Shown here in pieces: positions 1-8,338 of a stretch of 64,000 nucleotides of DNA; positions within the stretch are counted from its first letter, which is position 1, and every line of letters begins with the position of its first letter. This stretch comes from Devosia oryzisoli (lineage in GTDB: Bacteria; Pseudomonadota; Alphaproteobacteria; Rhizobiales; Devosiaceae). The notes beneath the pieces are model-generated. The model did no database searches and was not told the origin of the DNA. It was given only the letters and a program-made list of their open reading frames with translations. The position numbers and the translations under genes were made by a program. The stretch lies in contig NZ_JACYFU010000001.1 in the NCBI RefSeq assembly GCF_014837245.1, positions 1,054,001-1,118,000 of the forward strand. Reading direction: 5' to 3'.

Positions 1-140
1 AGAGCCGATTGAAGATCAGGAGCATAGTCGTAAGCGGCAGTGAGCGCTTGGGTAATGGATTGTGCCTGTACCGCGCCCCCCAAGCCGAGCGAGACCCCAA
101 TGGCCAGCAGACTGACTGCTATCGGTCCACGAAATTTCAT
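1..140 (-). CDS. TolC family outer membrane protein, N-terminal fragment
   Basis: The first 46 codons of a minus-strand gene that runs off the left edge of the window. It starts at the ATG at 140 and encodes a typical signal peptide (MKFRG, then a hydrophobic stretch ending near AVQAQ). The mature start, SITQALTAAYDYAPDLQSAL, is the usual opening of TolC-like outer membrane channel proteins, in which the first helix carries the pattern ALxxAYxxxPxLxxA. The isoaspartate methyltransferase gene lies directly upstream on the same strand, and a pcm-tolC order is common in Hyphomicrobiales. The protein would form the outer membrane duct of type I secretion or RND efflux. Only the N-terminus is visible, so the family call rests on signal peptide, motif and context. 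Confidence 0.75.
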   Translation of the reverse strand, partial: MKFRGPIAVSLLAIGVSLGLGGAVQAQSITQALTAAYDYAPDLQSA

Positions 141-262
141 CGACTCGTCTCCAAACCCACATTCACTAGCCCGGTCGTTGGGGTTACGGCCGCCCTGGCA
201 ACTAATACGAAAATACGCCAACTAAGAATACAACGCGTTACCGTGGTGCAACACTGCGACAC

Positions 263-919
263 CTAAAAGACAAAATCCTCGGAAGTCGGCGGCTTTTCCA
301 GAGGCGGAAGGTTAGCATTGAATTCTGACCGAGACGTAACGGCATCCTGGTCTCTGGTATAGATCGTTGCACAGCCGACCCTTCGCTGCCGAATCATGGC
401 CACGAGCCGCCCACCGACATTGAGGCGCGCGAGAAGGTCATCAGGCGCAGCAAACAGCGCACCCTCTACCACGATGACGTCAAAGCTTTTTTGATTTACC
501 TTTTCGAGGCTGGTGACCACCACGGCATTATGGAATTCCGCCGCCTGCAGCGCCGCCCTCGCTGCCTCGGCAAGGTCCGGATCGCTTTCCACAGCCGTCA
601 CGTGCGCCCCGAGCTGGGCTAGAATGGCAGTTGAGTAGCCCGTTCCTGCGCCCACATCGAGCACCCGGTCGTCGGATTTGATGGCTGCCATCTGCACGAG
701 GCGCCCGAATACGCTGGGGGCCGCCAGGAAGCGGGTGTTTTCGAGCGAGTCGGAAAGTACGTGATGATCGTCGATGTAGGCGATCGCGCGCCGTGCTGGG
801 GGAACGAAATCCTCTCGTGCCGTGCTGCCCATTGCTGCCAGAAGGCGGCGCTCGGTCACGCCGGTTGTGCGCAGTTGGCTATCCACCATAGCGCGTCGCG
901 CGGCTGAAAAATCCGCCAT
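263..919 (-). CDS. pcm: Protein-L-isoaspartate O-methyltransferase family protein
   Basis: A protein of 218 aa that would use S-adenosylmethionine to methylate isoaspartyl residues in damaged proteins, or a close relative of such enzymes. The SAM-binding motif I, LDVGAGTGYSTA, lies near residues 87-98, and the acidic motif VESDP follows about 25 residues later. The N-terminal MVDSQLRTTGV is the usual substrate-side motif in alphaproteobacterial members. I chose the ATG at 919; a TTG immediately in front (922) would add one residue. A TATAAT-like -10 element on the minus strand lies at 940-945, about 20 bases ahead of the start. Many alphaproteobacterial members of this family lie next to tolC, as here, and their activity as true repair enzymes is often untested. 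Confidence 0.85.
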   Translation of the reverse strand: MADFSAARRAMVDSQLRTTGVTERRLLAAMGSTAREDFVPPARRAIAYIDDHHVLSDSLENTRFLAAPSVFGRLVQMAAIKSDDRVLDVGAGTGYSTAILAQLGAHVTAVESDPDLAEAARAALQAAEFHNAVVVTSLEKVNQKSFDVIVVEGALFAAPDDLLARLNVGGRLVAMIRQRRVGCATIYTRDQDAVTSRSEFNANLPPLEKPPTSEDFVF

Positions 920-1038
920 CAAAACGTCCGGCCATACTTATTATATGCTGGACGTGAATATCCCCCGCGCTCGGCGTTGGCAAGCCGATGTGTCAGGCCG
1001 AGCAGCTTTGTCGTGAAGAGGACGCGACAGGCCCCCCA

Positions 1039-1200
1039 TTATTCGTGGGACCCGGATTTCCTCTCCGGTGCCGGATCGACAGGCTGATCCTGTTCTGAGC
1101 CATCCGGGCGGCGCCCGCGATCGTCCAGATTGTCGTCCTGCTGGTCGCCCTCATTCGTTTCGAGCGGGGCCGGCTTTGATTTTTGATCATGGTTGGCCAT
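1039..1200 (-). CDS. Small acidic hypothetical protein (53 aa)
   Basis: A short reading frame starting with ATG at 1200 and ending with TAA at 1039-1041. The protein begins MANHDQKSKPAP and is rich in Asp, Glu, Gln and Pro, with no hydrophobic segment, so it is probably soluble and intrinsically disordered. A GAGGA Shine-Dalgarno-like sequence lies about 6-8 bases upstream. Small disordered proteins of this composition are common in Hyphomicrobiales, but I do not recognise a named family. It lies alone between the methyltransferase and tRNA-Cys. It could be a chance frame; the ribosome binding site and coherent composition are the only support. Confidence 0.45.
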   Translation of the reverse strand: MANHDQKSKPAPLETNEGDQQDDNLDDRGRRPDGSEQDQPVDPAPERKSGSHE

Positions 1201-1321
1201 GGCGTCATCCTCAACTGCCTAATCTGACCTCAACCGCCCCGCGAGGAGTTGTGTTCCCTTCCCTTGCGTCTGTTGTGAACCAGTTTGTCCTATACATCGA
1301 GAAACGCTCGCATCGGCTGTC

Positions 1322-1350
1322 TTGACAGTCTGGGGCAAACCCCTGAAAAG
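1322..1350 (+). promoter_or_regulatory. Possible promoter of tRNA-Cys
   Basis: A perfect TTGACA -35 hexamer at 1322-1327. The -10 position predicted by 17 bp spacing (1345-1350) reads GAAAAG, which is a poor match. The spacing puts the start of transcription a few bases before the tRNA at 1361, which suits a tRNA promoter. Confidence 0.35.
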
Positions 1351-1360
1351 GCGGTCCAGG

Positions 1361-1434
1361 GGCCGCGTGGCGGAGTGGTTACGCAGCGGATTGCAAATCC
1401 GTGTACTCCGGTTCGATTCCGGACGCGGCCTCCA
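1361..1434 (+). tRNA. tRNA-Cys (GCA)
   Basis: A 74-nt cloverleaf. The acceptor stem pairs GGCCGCG at 1361-1367 with CGCGGCC at 1424-1430, followed by discriminator T and an encoded CCA. The anticodon loop carries GCA between the arms GGATT and AATCC, and the T-arm contains GGTTCGATTCC. Confidence 0.95.
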
Positions 1435-1509
1435 GTTCTCCCACTATCGCCGTCGTTTGCGCCATTCCCGAAGATGACTGTGCACCCAGAGCAGTTCCAG
1501 GGAGTCGCC

Positions 1510-2706
1510 ATGTCCGTAGACGCAGAAGCGCCGCCTACTCGTCCACGAGACGATCTGGTTCAGCCCATCATGGCGGGGGTGCTGGCGGCGATCGTGGGCT
1601 ATGCCAGCACCTTTACACTCATGTTGGCCGCACTTGCCGCTGTCGGGGCGACCGCGGGCGAGGCTGGCTCCGGGCTCTTCGCTGTTTGCCTGGGCATCGG
1701 TCTTCTGAACTTAGTCGTCGCCTGGCGCGCAAGCGTGCCCATAAGCTTTGCGTGGTCGACTCCTGGTGGTGCCTTTCTTCTGACGGTGGGCGAACCGGCA
1801 GGCGGTTTTCCGGCCGTTGTCGGCGCTTTCATCGTTTGCGGCGGGCTCATTGTGCTCACCGGTATCCTCAAGCCGTTGGCACGCGCCGTCGCAGCCATCC
1901 CGGCACCGCTGGCCAACGCCATGCTGGCCGGAATGCTGCTCACGCTCTGCCTCGCGCCCATCAAGGCGGTGGGAGAACTACCGGCTTTGGCTGTGCCGGT
2001 GCTCTTCGCGTGGATGCTCGGGCTGCGTTTTGCCCGCAGATATGCGGTTCCCATCGCTGTCGTTGTGACAGGCGCCATTCTCGTTGCAACGACACACTTG
2101 CCTTCTGCGACCTTCGACGGCGCGTGGCCGCAGTTGCGATTCGTGGTTCCTGCGTTCACTTGGGACGCCACCGTGCGTATCGCCCTACCACTCTACATCG
2201 TCACGATGGCCTCGCAGAATCTGCCTGGCCTTGCCGTTATGCGGGCGAATGGCTTCAGCGTGTCGCCGCCACCCCTGTTCCTGATGACGGGCCTTGTCAG
2301 CGTGATCACCGGCCTCTTCGGCGGCATGACCAGCAATCTTGCGGCGATTACGGCAGCCATCTGTGCCGGGCCCGAAGCACATCCCCTGCCGGGGCGCCGC
2401 TGGCCTGCGCCGATGGCGGCCGGCGCGACCTACCTGGTGCTTGGACTTGCAGCAAGTGTTGCGGCCGCCTTCATCGCGGCATCGCCACCGCTGCTCATCC
2501 AGGCGGTGGCGGGGCTGGCCTTGTTCTCGAGCCTCGCCTCCTCACTGGCCGGGTCTCTAGAGGATGAGCAGGTTCGCCTGCCTGCCATCCTCACATTTGT
2601 GGCCACGGCGTCGGGCATCACCATTATCGGTGTGGGTGCTCCGTTCTGGGGTCTGCTGGGAGGCATCCTGCTGCTGCTCCTCCTCAGACCACCCTTCCGC
2701 CAGTGA
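1510..2706 (+). CDS. benE: BenE-type benzoate/H+ symporter family transporter
   Basis: A 398-aa, strongly hydrophobic protein with about 11-12 membrane segments, the usual size of the BenE family of proton-coupled aromatic acid importers. Recognisable family features are the N-terminal PIMAGVLAAIVGYASTF, the segment AWSTPGGAFLL and the central GLFGGMTSNLAAITAAICAG, which resembles the substrate-site helix of NCS2-like folds. The ATG at 1510 follows an AGGGAG ribosome binding site; an ATG at 1474 is possible but has no such site. The stop overlaps the start of mobA, so the two are probably co-translated. No aromatic degradation genes are nearby, so benzoate as the substrate is a family default, not something shown here. 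Confidence 0.85.
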   Translation: MSVDAEAPPTRPRDDLVQPIMAGVLAAIVGYASTFTLMLAALAAVGATAGEAGSGLFAVCLGIGLLNLVVAWRASVPISFAWSTPGGAFLLTVGEPAGGFPAVVGAFIVCGGLIVLTGILKPLARAVAAIPAPLANAMLAGMLLTLCLAPIKAVGELPALAVPVLFAWMLGLRFARRYAVPIAVVVTGAILVATTHLPSATFDGAWPQLRFVVPAFTWDATVRIALPLYIVTMASQNLPGLAVMRANGFSVSPPPLFLMTGLVSVITGLFGGMTSNLAAITAAICAGPEAHPLPGRRWPAPMAAGATYLVLGLAASVAAAFIAASPPLLIQAVAGLALFSSLASSLAGSLEDEQVRLPAILTFVATASGITIIGVGAPFWGLLGGILLLLLLRPPFRQ

Positions 2707-3284
2707 CTGTCTTCGCGCTGATCCTTGCTGGCGGCGCAGGCGAGCGGCTTGGCGGGGTGCGCAAGGCCGAACTGCGCGTGGGGGGCAAACGGCTTGTGGA
2801 TCGGGTGGCCGGGCGGCTGGCAGCGCATGCTGAAGTCTTGCTCGCCGTGCGTCATCCCGCCCCCCGCGCCCCAGCCTTGAGCACGATCAACGACAACCTC
2901 GCTTTCGGAGGACCGATGGCGGGGATCGCGGCTGCCTTGGAAGTCCTGTCGGATCGGCCTGATGATGATATTGTTCTGACAGTTGCCGTGGACACGCCCT
3001 TTCTCCCCGCCGATTACGGCGCGCGCCTTCTGGTCCCGCTGTTCCAATCTTCGAGCGAGGCAGCGGCGGCTGGATGGCGCGACCAGTGGTATCCGACCAA
3101 TGCAGCCTACCGTCTCGGCGCGCTGCGGCGCCGGCCCCTGCCCGATCGTCCACGGCGCCTGCTCGAGGCTCTCGGGGCCGCCTCCGTCGCCTGGGATGAA
3201 CAACCGCGAAATCCCTTCGCCAATCTCAATACCGTAGACGATCTGATAGACCTGCAGCGCCAAGCGCAGCTTTCTGGCCGCTGA
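2703..3284 (+). CDS. mobA: Molybdenum cofactor guanylyltransferase-like protein
   Basis: A 193-aa nucleotidyltransferase-fold protein matching MobA, which attaches GMP to molybdopterin to form the molybdopterin guanine dinucleotide cofactor in the cytoplasm. The GTP-binding signature LAGGAGERLGGVRKAEL is at residues 8-24, with the conserved Lys retained. FGGPMAGIAAAL and the metal-site segment VAVDTPFLP follow in the usual order, and the length is typical. Translation starts at GTG 2703, overlapping the benE stop (TGA at 2704-2706), so translational coupling is likely. The loop is more basic and looser than in E. coli MobA, so a related cofactor nucleotidyltransferase is possible. Confidence 0.82.
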   Translation: MTVFALILAGGAGERLGGVRKAELRVGGKRLVDRVAGRLAAHAEVLLAVRHPAPRAPALSTINDNLAFGGPMAGIAAALEVLSDRPDDDIVLTVAVDTPFLPADYGARLLVPLFQSSSEAAAAGWRDQWYPTNAAYRLGALRRRPLPDRPRRLLEALGAASVAWDEQPRNPFANLNTVDDLIDLQRQAQLSGR

Positions 3285-3376
3285 CTTTTATGCACAGGAC
3301 GCGACATTTGGGGTTGGCAAAGCGGATGGGTTTGGGTACACGGACCTCGCCCTCGCAAGAGGGCTCCGATGCGTGT

Positions 3377-3452
3377 TCCGCGATAGCTCAGTTGGTAGAG
3401 CGTTCGACTGTTAATCGAATGGTCGCTGGTTCGAGTCCAGCTCGCGGAGCCA
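3377..3452 (+). tRNA. tRNA-Asn (GTT)
   Basis: A 76-nt cloverleaf. The acceptor TCCGCGA (3377-3383) pairs with TCGCGGA (3442-3448), followed by discriminator G and encoded CCA. The anticodon arm is CGACTGTTAATCG with GTT at the centre, and the D-arm reads AGCTCAGTTGGTAGAGC. Confidence 0.96.
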
Positions 3453-3529
3453 TCTTCTCCTCACATTGCCGTTGAATGTTTGCAAGCTTCGCTTCCGATG
3501 CGAACGCGCCGGCACTGAAAGGCTTTCAA

Positions 3530-3982
3530 ATGAGCAGCGACATCACCGCTGATGGCGAAAGCCAGATCACGCTGACGCGCACCATCGACGCCAATGTCAG
3601 CGACGTCTTCTCCGCCTTCACCGATCCTGCTCTGATCGAACAGTGGCAGGCCGACGAAGCGGAGTTCGACCGCTTTGAGGGTGGCCAGTATCGCTATGTC
3701 ACTTTCGCCGAGGATGATGACGAAACTGACCATGAGGTCAGCGGCGAGATTCTGCAGTTTGTTGAGGACGAGCGGCTGGTCATGTCGTGGATCCACAAGG
3801 GAGAGAGCAAGGACGACGAGTTGATCTTCGTGCTCGATCTGACCTTCAAGGCCGTGGATGCCGACCGCACCACGATTGTTCTCGTCGAGCGAGGACTGCC
3901 CCATGCCGATGCGCAAACCCGGATATTCTCGATGGAAGCCTGGAACGCCGCGCTCGAGCAACTGGCCGAGTTGATGGAATAG
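3530..3982 (+). CDS. SRPBCC (AHSA1-like) domain protein
   Basis: A 150-aa protein with the START/Bet v1-like fold signature of AHSA1-type SRPBCC proteins: an N-terminal strand with ITLTRTIDANVSDVFSAFTDP, the segment LIEQWQADEAEFDRFEGGQYRY, and a C-terminal helix AWNAALEQLAELM. Such proteins bind hydrophobic ligands; their role in bacteria is usually unknown. I prefer the ATG at 3530, preceded by AAAGG, over the ATG at 3476, which would add 18 residues without family similarity. It is strongly acidic. It lies between tRNA-Asn and the photolyase gene, about 50 bp from the latter on the same strand. Confidence 0.8.
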   Translation: MSSDITADGESQITLTRTIDANVSDVFSAFTDPALIEQWQADEAEFDRFEGGQYRYVTFAEDDDETDHEVSGEILQFVEDERLVMSWIHKGESKDDELIFVLDLTFKAVDADRTTIVLVERGLPHADAQTRIFSMEAWNAALEQLAELME

Positions 3983-4035
3983 TCTGAACCGTAGCTGTCC
4001 CCCGAGCGTAGGTGATTGACGCCGGGGAGACTGCC

Positions 4036-5448
4036 GTGACGAAGACAACAGCCCTAGTCTGGCTGCGCAACGATCTGCGCATCGCCGACAATCCAGCACT
4101 TGCCGCCGCCGTTGCCGAATCGGAGTCCGTTACCGCACTCTACATTCACGAGACGGATCCAAGCCTGCGTGCCCCTGGGGGTGCAGCGCGTTGGTGGCTG
4201 CACCACAGCCTGGAGGACCTCGGACATCGGCTAGCCGAGAAGGGCATTCCTCTCGTCGTGGAGCACGGTGCTGCTGCCGACACCCTCGATGAGGTATTGC
4301 GGGATACCGGCGCCCGATCAGTCCACTGGAACCGCCGCTACGCGCCCAGCGAACGCGAGATCGATGCCACCATCAAAACGCGTCTCGGCCACAGGCAGGT
4401 AAAGGTCCACTCGCACCCGGGAAACGTGCTGGTGGAGCCGTGGTTGATTGCCACCAAAGAGGGTCATCCCTATTCGGTGTTCACGCCATTCTGGAGCACT
4501 CTAAAGACCAAGGACATTGCCGCGCTCCTAAAGGCGCCGAGCGGGGGTGGGAGCGCGAGACCGTCGGGGCTCTTTGACCGCTACACCCAGCCGCGTTGGG
4601 CGAAGAAGTTCGCGCAACACTGGGCCATTGGCGAAGCGGCCGCAATCGACCGGCTGCACGACTTCCTGGACGAAAGCCTCGACGACTACCCGACCGGTCG
4701 CGACTTTCCCGCCCGCGACGTCACCTCGCGTCTTTCGCCTCACTTGCGGTTTGGCGAGATTTCCGCGCGTCAGGTTTGGCAAGCGGCCAAAGCGCGTTCT
4801 CATGCGCACCCGGGCCTTGCCAACGCTGTTGAGAAGTTCCTCTCGGAACTAGCCTGGCGTGATTTCAGCTATCACCAGCTTTACCATCGCGAGGACATCG
4901 CCAAGGTGCCTATGCAGCCAAAATACGGAAGGATGGCCTGGCGGAACAGCGCGCGCGATCTGCAGGCCTGGCAGCGAGGTCAAACAGGCATTCCCATTGT
5001 CGATGCAGGCATGCGAGAGCTGTGGGAGACCGGTTACATGCACAACAGGGTGCGCATGTTGGTCGCATCGCTGCTATCGAAGAATATGCTGCTCGACTGG
5101 CGCGAGGGCGAGGCTTGGTTCTGGGACTGTCTGGTCGACAGCGATGTCGCCAACAACTCGGCAAGCTGGCAGTGGGTCGCGGGTACCGGGCTGGACGCCT
5201 CACCCTATTTCCGCATCTTCAATCCCGTCACACAAGGCGGGCGTTTCGACGCTGATGGCAGCTATGTGCGTCGCTGGGTGCCAGAGCTGGCGGCGTTGCC
5301 CAACAAGCACCTGCACGACCCTGCCGCAGCCCCGCCAGAAGTGCTGGCACAGGCCGGTATAACGCTGGGATTGGACTATCCCACGCCGATCGTGGACCTT
5401 AAGGCGAGTCGGGAACGCGCGCTCGCTGCACAATCAAACTTGTCCTAA
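4036..5448 (+). CDS. phr: Deoxyribodipyrimidine photolyase (cryptochrome/photolyase family)
   Basis: A 470-aa flavoprotein that would repair UV-induced cyclobutane pyrimidine dimers using blue light. The N-terminal antenna domain opens with TALVWLRNDLRIADNPAL, as in class I photolyases. The FAD domain shows FLSELAWRDFSYH, MRELWETGYMHNRVRM, the tryptophan-rich WQWVAGTGLDASPYFRIFNP, and a C-terminal YPTPIVD. Length is typical. I chose the GTG at 4036 because GGGGAGA lies 5-6 bases ahead of it; a GTG at 4012 lacks such a site. Photolyase genes are often in ECF/ChrR regulons, and such a pair lies elsewhere in this window (33-34.5 kb), but I found no matching promoter just upstream of this gene. 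Confidence 0.93.
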   Translation: MTKTTALVWLRNDLRIADNPALAAAVAESESVTALYIHETDPSLRAPGGAARWWLHHSLEDLGHRLAEKGIPLVVEHGAAADTLDEVLRDTGARSVHWNRRYAPSEREIDATIKTRLGHRQVKVHSHPGNVLVEPWLIATKEGHPYSVFTPFWSTLKTKDIAALLKAPSGGGSARPSGLFDRYTQPRWAKKFAQHWAIGEAAAIDRLHDFLDESLDDYPTGRDFPARDVTSRLSPHLRFGEISARQVWQAAKARSHAHPGLANAVEKFLSELAWRDFSYHQLYHREDIAKVPMQPKYGRMAWRNSARDLQAWQRGQTGIPIVDAGMRELWETGYMHNRVRMLVASLLSKNMLLDWREGEAWFWDCLVDSDVANNSASWQWVAGTGLDASPYFRIFNPVTQGGRFDADGSYVRRWVPELAALPNKHLHDPAAAPPEVLAQAGITLGLDYPTPIVDLKASRERALAAQSNLS

Positions 5449-5513
5449 GATACCGCGGCCGCTGCGGGCACGGTTCCGCCAGGTGGCCCGCCCCTGGACC
5501 CAACGTGGCAACC

Positions 5514-5600
5514 AAGTGGGTGAAATGTCGTTGCGCTGCCGGCGGCTCTCGGCGCCGGCCTTTGCGCCCACAGGCACTTGGGTAAAATGCGTTGCCGTGC
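5514..5600 (+). repeat. Imperfect direct repeats flanking a GC-rich palindrome upstream of the cysteine synthase gene
   Basis: Two related copies, TGGGTGAAATGTCGTTGC at 5517-5534 and TGGGTAAAATGCGTTGC at 5579-5595, are spaced about 62 bp apart. Between them is a stem-loop: GCCGGCG at 5538-5544 pairs with CGCCGGC at 5553-5559, followed by CTTT. The unit lies between phr and the cysteine synthase gene. It may be a weak phr terminator combined with repeated operator sites. Confidence 0.45.
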
Positions 5601-5670
5601 AAGCGACTAGCTCTTGCCCTCCCCCGGGGCGACTCGTACGGTGCGCCTTCATCAATGCAGGCGCGAGCAA

Positions 5671-6720
5671 ATGGCCAAGCACAAAGACCTCATTTCCGCC
5701 ATCGGCAACACGCCGCTTATTCGGCTCAACCGCGTATCCGCCCTTACCGGCTGCGAAATCTGGGGCAAGGCAGAATTTCTCAATCCCGGTCAGTCGGTCA
5801 AGGACCGAGCGGCCCTGTTCATCGTTCACGACGCCGTAGCCTCTGGCGCTCTCAAGCCGGGCGGCACCATCGTGGAAGGCACGGCAGGCAATACCGGGAT
5901 TGGGCTCACGCTCGTCGCCAATTCCCTGGGCTTCAAGTCAGTGATCGTCATTCCCGAAACCCAGAGCCAGGAAAAGAAGGACGCTCTTCGCCTTTACGGA
6001 GCGGAACTGATCGAGGTTCCGGCAAAGCCCTACAAGGACCCCAACAACTACATCAAAATTTCTGGACGCCTAGCGGAGAAGCTCGCGCGCGAGCTGCCTG
6101 AAGGCGCCATCTGGGCCAACCAGTTCGACAACGTGTCAAACAAGCGGGCGCATGTGGAAACTACTGGGCCCGAAATCTGGCACGACACCAACGGACGCAT
6201 TGATGGGTTCATTTGTGCAGCGGGGTCCGGCGGCACACTGGCCGGAGTTGCTGAAGCACTGCGGGAACGCAACCCTGACATCAAGATCGGCCTAGCCGAT
6301 CCCGAGGGCGCGGCCCTATTCGACTACTACGCACACGGCACGTTGAAATCCTCAGGCGACTCCATCACCGAAGGCATCGGGCAGGGCCGAATAACGGCCA
6401 ATCTGGAGGGGCTGGCCGTGGACATGCCGTATCAGATTCCTGATGCGGAAGCCCTGCCTTACATCTTTGACTTGCTGCAGCACGAAGGCCTTTGCCTGGG
6501 CGGATCAAGCGCCATCAATATTGCCGGCGCCGTTCGGATGGCCCGCGATCTCGGTCCCGGGCACACCATCGTTACGATCCTCTGCGATTACGGCAACCGC
6601 TATGCCAGCAAAATCTATAATCCCGCCTTCCTAGCCAGCAGGGACCTGCCCGTGCCGCCTTGGCTGGTCGACCGTCACCCGCTTGACATTTCCGACGTTA
6701 TCGAGCCGGTAGCGGTCTAG
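5671..6720 (+). CDS. cysK: Cysteine synthase A-like PLP enzyme
   Basis: A 349-aa fold-type II pyridoxal phosphate enzyme of the cysteine synthase/cystathionine beta-synthase family, which would convert O-acetylserine and sulfide to cysteine. The N-terminal SAIGNTPLIRLNRV, the PLP lysine in NPGQSVKDRAA, the phosphate/substrate loop EGTAGNTGIGL and the glycine-rich SGGTLAGV are all present. It is longer than E. coli CysK, with an extended C-terminus (KIYNPAFLASRDLPVPPWL) found in a subgroup annotated as cysteine synthase A in alphaproteobacteria. ATG 5671 follows a weak GCGAG site. It is monocistronic as far as can be seen; the upstream repeats may be regulatory. Confidence 0.85.
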   Translation: MAKHKDLISAIGNTPLIRLNRVSALTGCEIWGKAEFLNPGQSVKDRAALFIVHDAVASGALKPGGTIVEGTAGNTGIGLTLVANSLGFKSVIVIPETQSQEKKDALRLYGAELIEVPAKPYKDPNNYIKISGRLAEKLARELPEGAIWANQFDNVSNKRAHVETTGPEIWHDTNGRIDGFICAAGSGGTLAGVAEALRERNPDIKIGLADPEGAALFDYYAHGTLKSSGDSITEGIGQGRITANLEGLAVDMPYQIPDAEALPYIFDLLQHEGLCLGGSSAINIAGAVRMARDLGPGHTIVTILCDYGNRYASKIYNPAFLASRDLPVPPWLVDRHPLDISDVIEPVAV

Positions 6721-6876
6721 CGAGTAGCGTGCTCGAAAGTCCGCCGAGCAGCACCAGTGTCTGCGGAACAATTGCCCCATTGCGGTACTTTCACGCCAGG
6801 CGGTCACAGAGCCAACCGCCTTGGCTTGCCGTGACAGTGCTGACTGCTAGAGTGCGGGCGCCGCGCGAGGACCAAA

Positions 6877-8328
6877 GTGCTGAGACTGAACGAGATCATC
6901 GGGCTTATTGTTGCGGACCTGCACATTCTCGCTCTCATAACAGGGCTGCTTTATCTTCTCGCGGCAGTATGCGCTGTCCGCGAGATTTTGAACTCGCGGA
7001 CCTCGCAGGGTTCCATCGCCTGGCTCTTGTCGCTGGCGCTCCTGCCATTTCCCACCGTGTTCCTCTACCTGGTCTTTGGCTGGAAACTCTTTGATGACTA
7101 TGCGCGCGACCGAACACAAAACGGCCGCGCTGACCGCCCCCTCCGCGCAAAAGACCTGGCTCTTGTGGATCGCGAGAAGGATGCGCTCTGGCCGGTTCAG
7201 GTGCACGTCTCGGAACTGCCCTTCCTGAAGGGAAACGAAATCGAGCTGCTGGTCGATGGGCAGGCAACTTTCGATTCCATTTTCGCGGGGATCGACGCGG
7301 CAGAAGAGTATCTACTCGTCCAGTTCTACATCGTGCGCGACGACCGTCTCGGACAGGAACTGGCGGAAAGGCTCATTGCCAAGGCAAAGGCGGGCGTCGA
7401 TATCTGCCTGCTCTACGACGATATCGGCAGCACCGGCATGCCCAAGCGCTTCCGCAAGGAACTCCGGGAAGCTGGCATCAAGGTTTCAAGCTTCAATCGC
7501 CGCCACAAGTTCCTGCGCTTCTACGGCCCCACGCGCATCAACTACCGCAACCACCGCAAGATCGTTGTCGCGGACGGCAAGCATGCGTGGGTCGGCGGCC
7601 ACAATGTAGGTGTGGAATATCTTGGCGAAGACCCCCGGCTTGGTCACTGGCGAGATACCCACGTCCGGCTTTCAGGACCTGCTGCCTTGGGTTGCGCCCT
7701 TTTGTTCCGGGAGGACTGGGAATGGGCCACCGGGGAGCGCCTCCCGCCCCGCCCGCCCAAGGAACTTGAGACGCCGGGCGAGGAGTCGGCATTGGTTATG
7801 GGCAGCGGGCCGGCGGACAAGCTAGAGGAATGCGCCATCGCCTTCACCGATCTCATCGGACGAGCTCGCGAGCGTCTTTGGATCGTCAGCCCCTATTTCG
7901 TGCCCGATGTCGACATCCGCACGGCTCTCTTTGCTGCTCGGTTGCGCGGGGTGGATGTGCGCATCATGCTGCCCGACAACCCTGACCACAAGATCGTGTG
8001 GCTGGCCAGCATGGCGCACGCCGATGCAATGGTGCAGCACGACATCGCGGTCTATCGCTACACCGATGGATTTTTGCACCAGAAGGTGGTGCTGGTGGAC
8101 GACACCATGGCGACAGTGGGCAGTGTGAACTTCGACAATCGCTCCTTCGCCATCAATTTCGAAATCACCCTGTGGTTTCCGGATCCGAAGACGATTTCGG
8201 CCGTGGAAGCCATGCTGCTGGAAGATTTCAAGGCCTGCCGTCAGGTCGGCATGGCGGAAGTGGAAAGCCGCCCCCTCCCCCTCTATGTTGCAACCCAGGC
8301 GGCGCGCTTGCTGTCGCCCGTGCTGTAA
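6877..8328 (+). CDS. cls: Cardiolipin synthase
   Basis: A 483-aa membrane-bound phospholipase D family enzyme that condenses phosphatidylglycerol into cardiolipin. Two N-terminal transmembrane segments (about residues 14-35 and 47-70) precede two HKD motifs: NHRKIVVAD with His226, Lys228 and Asp233, and HQKVVLVDD beginning at residue 401. The tail of the second motif, TVGSVNFDNRSFAINFE, is characteristic of bacterial Cls. Start is GTG 6877 with a CGAGGA ribosome binding site. The following alaX gene begins 10 bp after the stop, so the two probably share a transcript. Confidence 0.93.
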   Translation: MLRLNEIIGLIVADLHILALITGLLYLLAAVCAVREILNSRTSQGSIAWLLSLALLPFPTVFLYLVFGWKLFDDYARDRTQNGRADRPLRAKDLALVDREKDALWPVQVHVSELPFLKGNEIELLVDGQATFDSIFAGIDAAEEYLLVQFYIVRDDRLGQELAERLIAKAKAGVDICLLYDDIGSTGMPKRFRKELREAGIKVSSFNRRHKFLRFYGPTRINYRNHRKIVVADGKHAWVGGHNVGVEYLGEDPRLGHWRDTHVRLSGPAALGCALLFREDWEWATGERLPPRPPKELETPGEESALVMGSGPADKLEECAIAFTDLIGRARERLWIVSPYFVPDVDIRTALFAARLRGVDVRIMLPDNPDHKIVWLASMAHADAMVQHDIAVYRYTDGFLHQKVVLVDDTMATVGSVNFDNRSFAINFEITLWFPDPKTISAVEAMLLEDFKACRQVGMAEVESRPLPLYVATQAARLLSPVL

Positions 8329-8338
8329 GGCTCTGCCA

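Noticed and set aside
1285-1509. An in-frame extension of the BenE-type gene upstream through the tRNA-Cys
   Set aside because: It would translate the tRNA and has no ribosome binding site; the ATG at 1510 has one and gives the family length.
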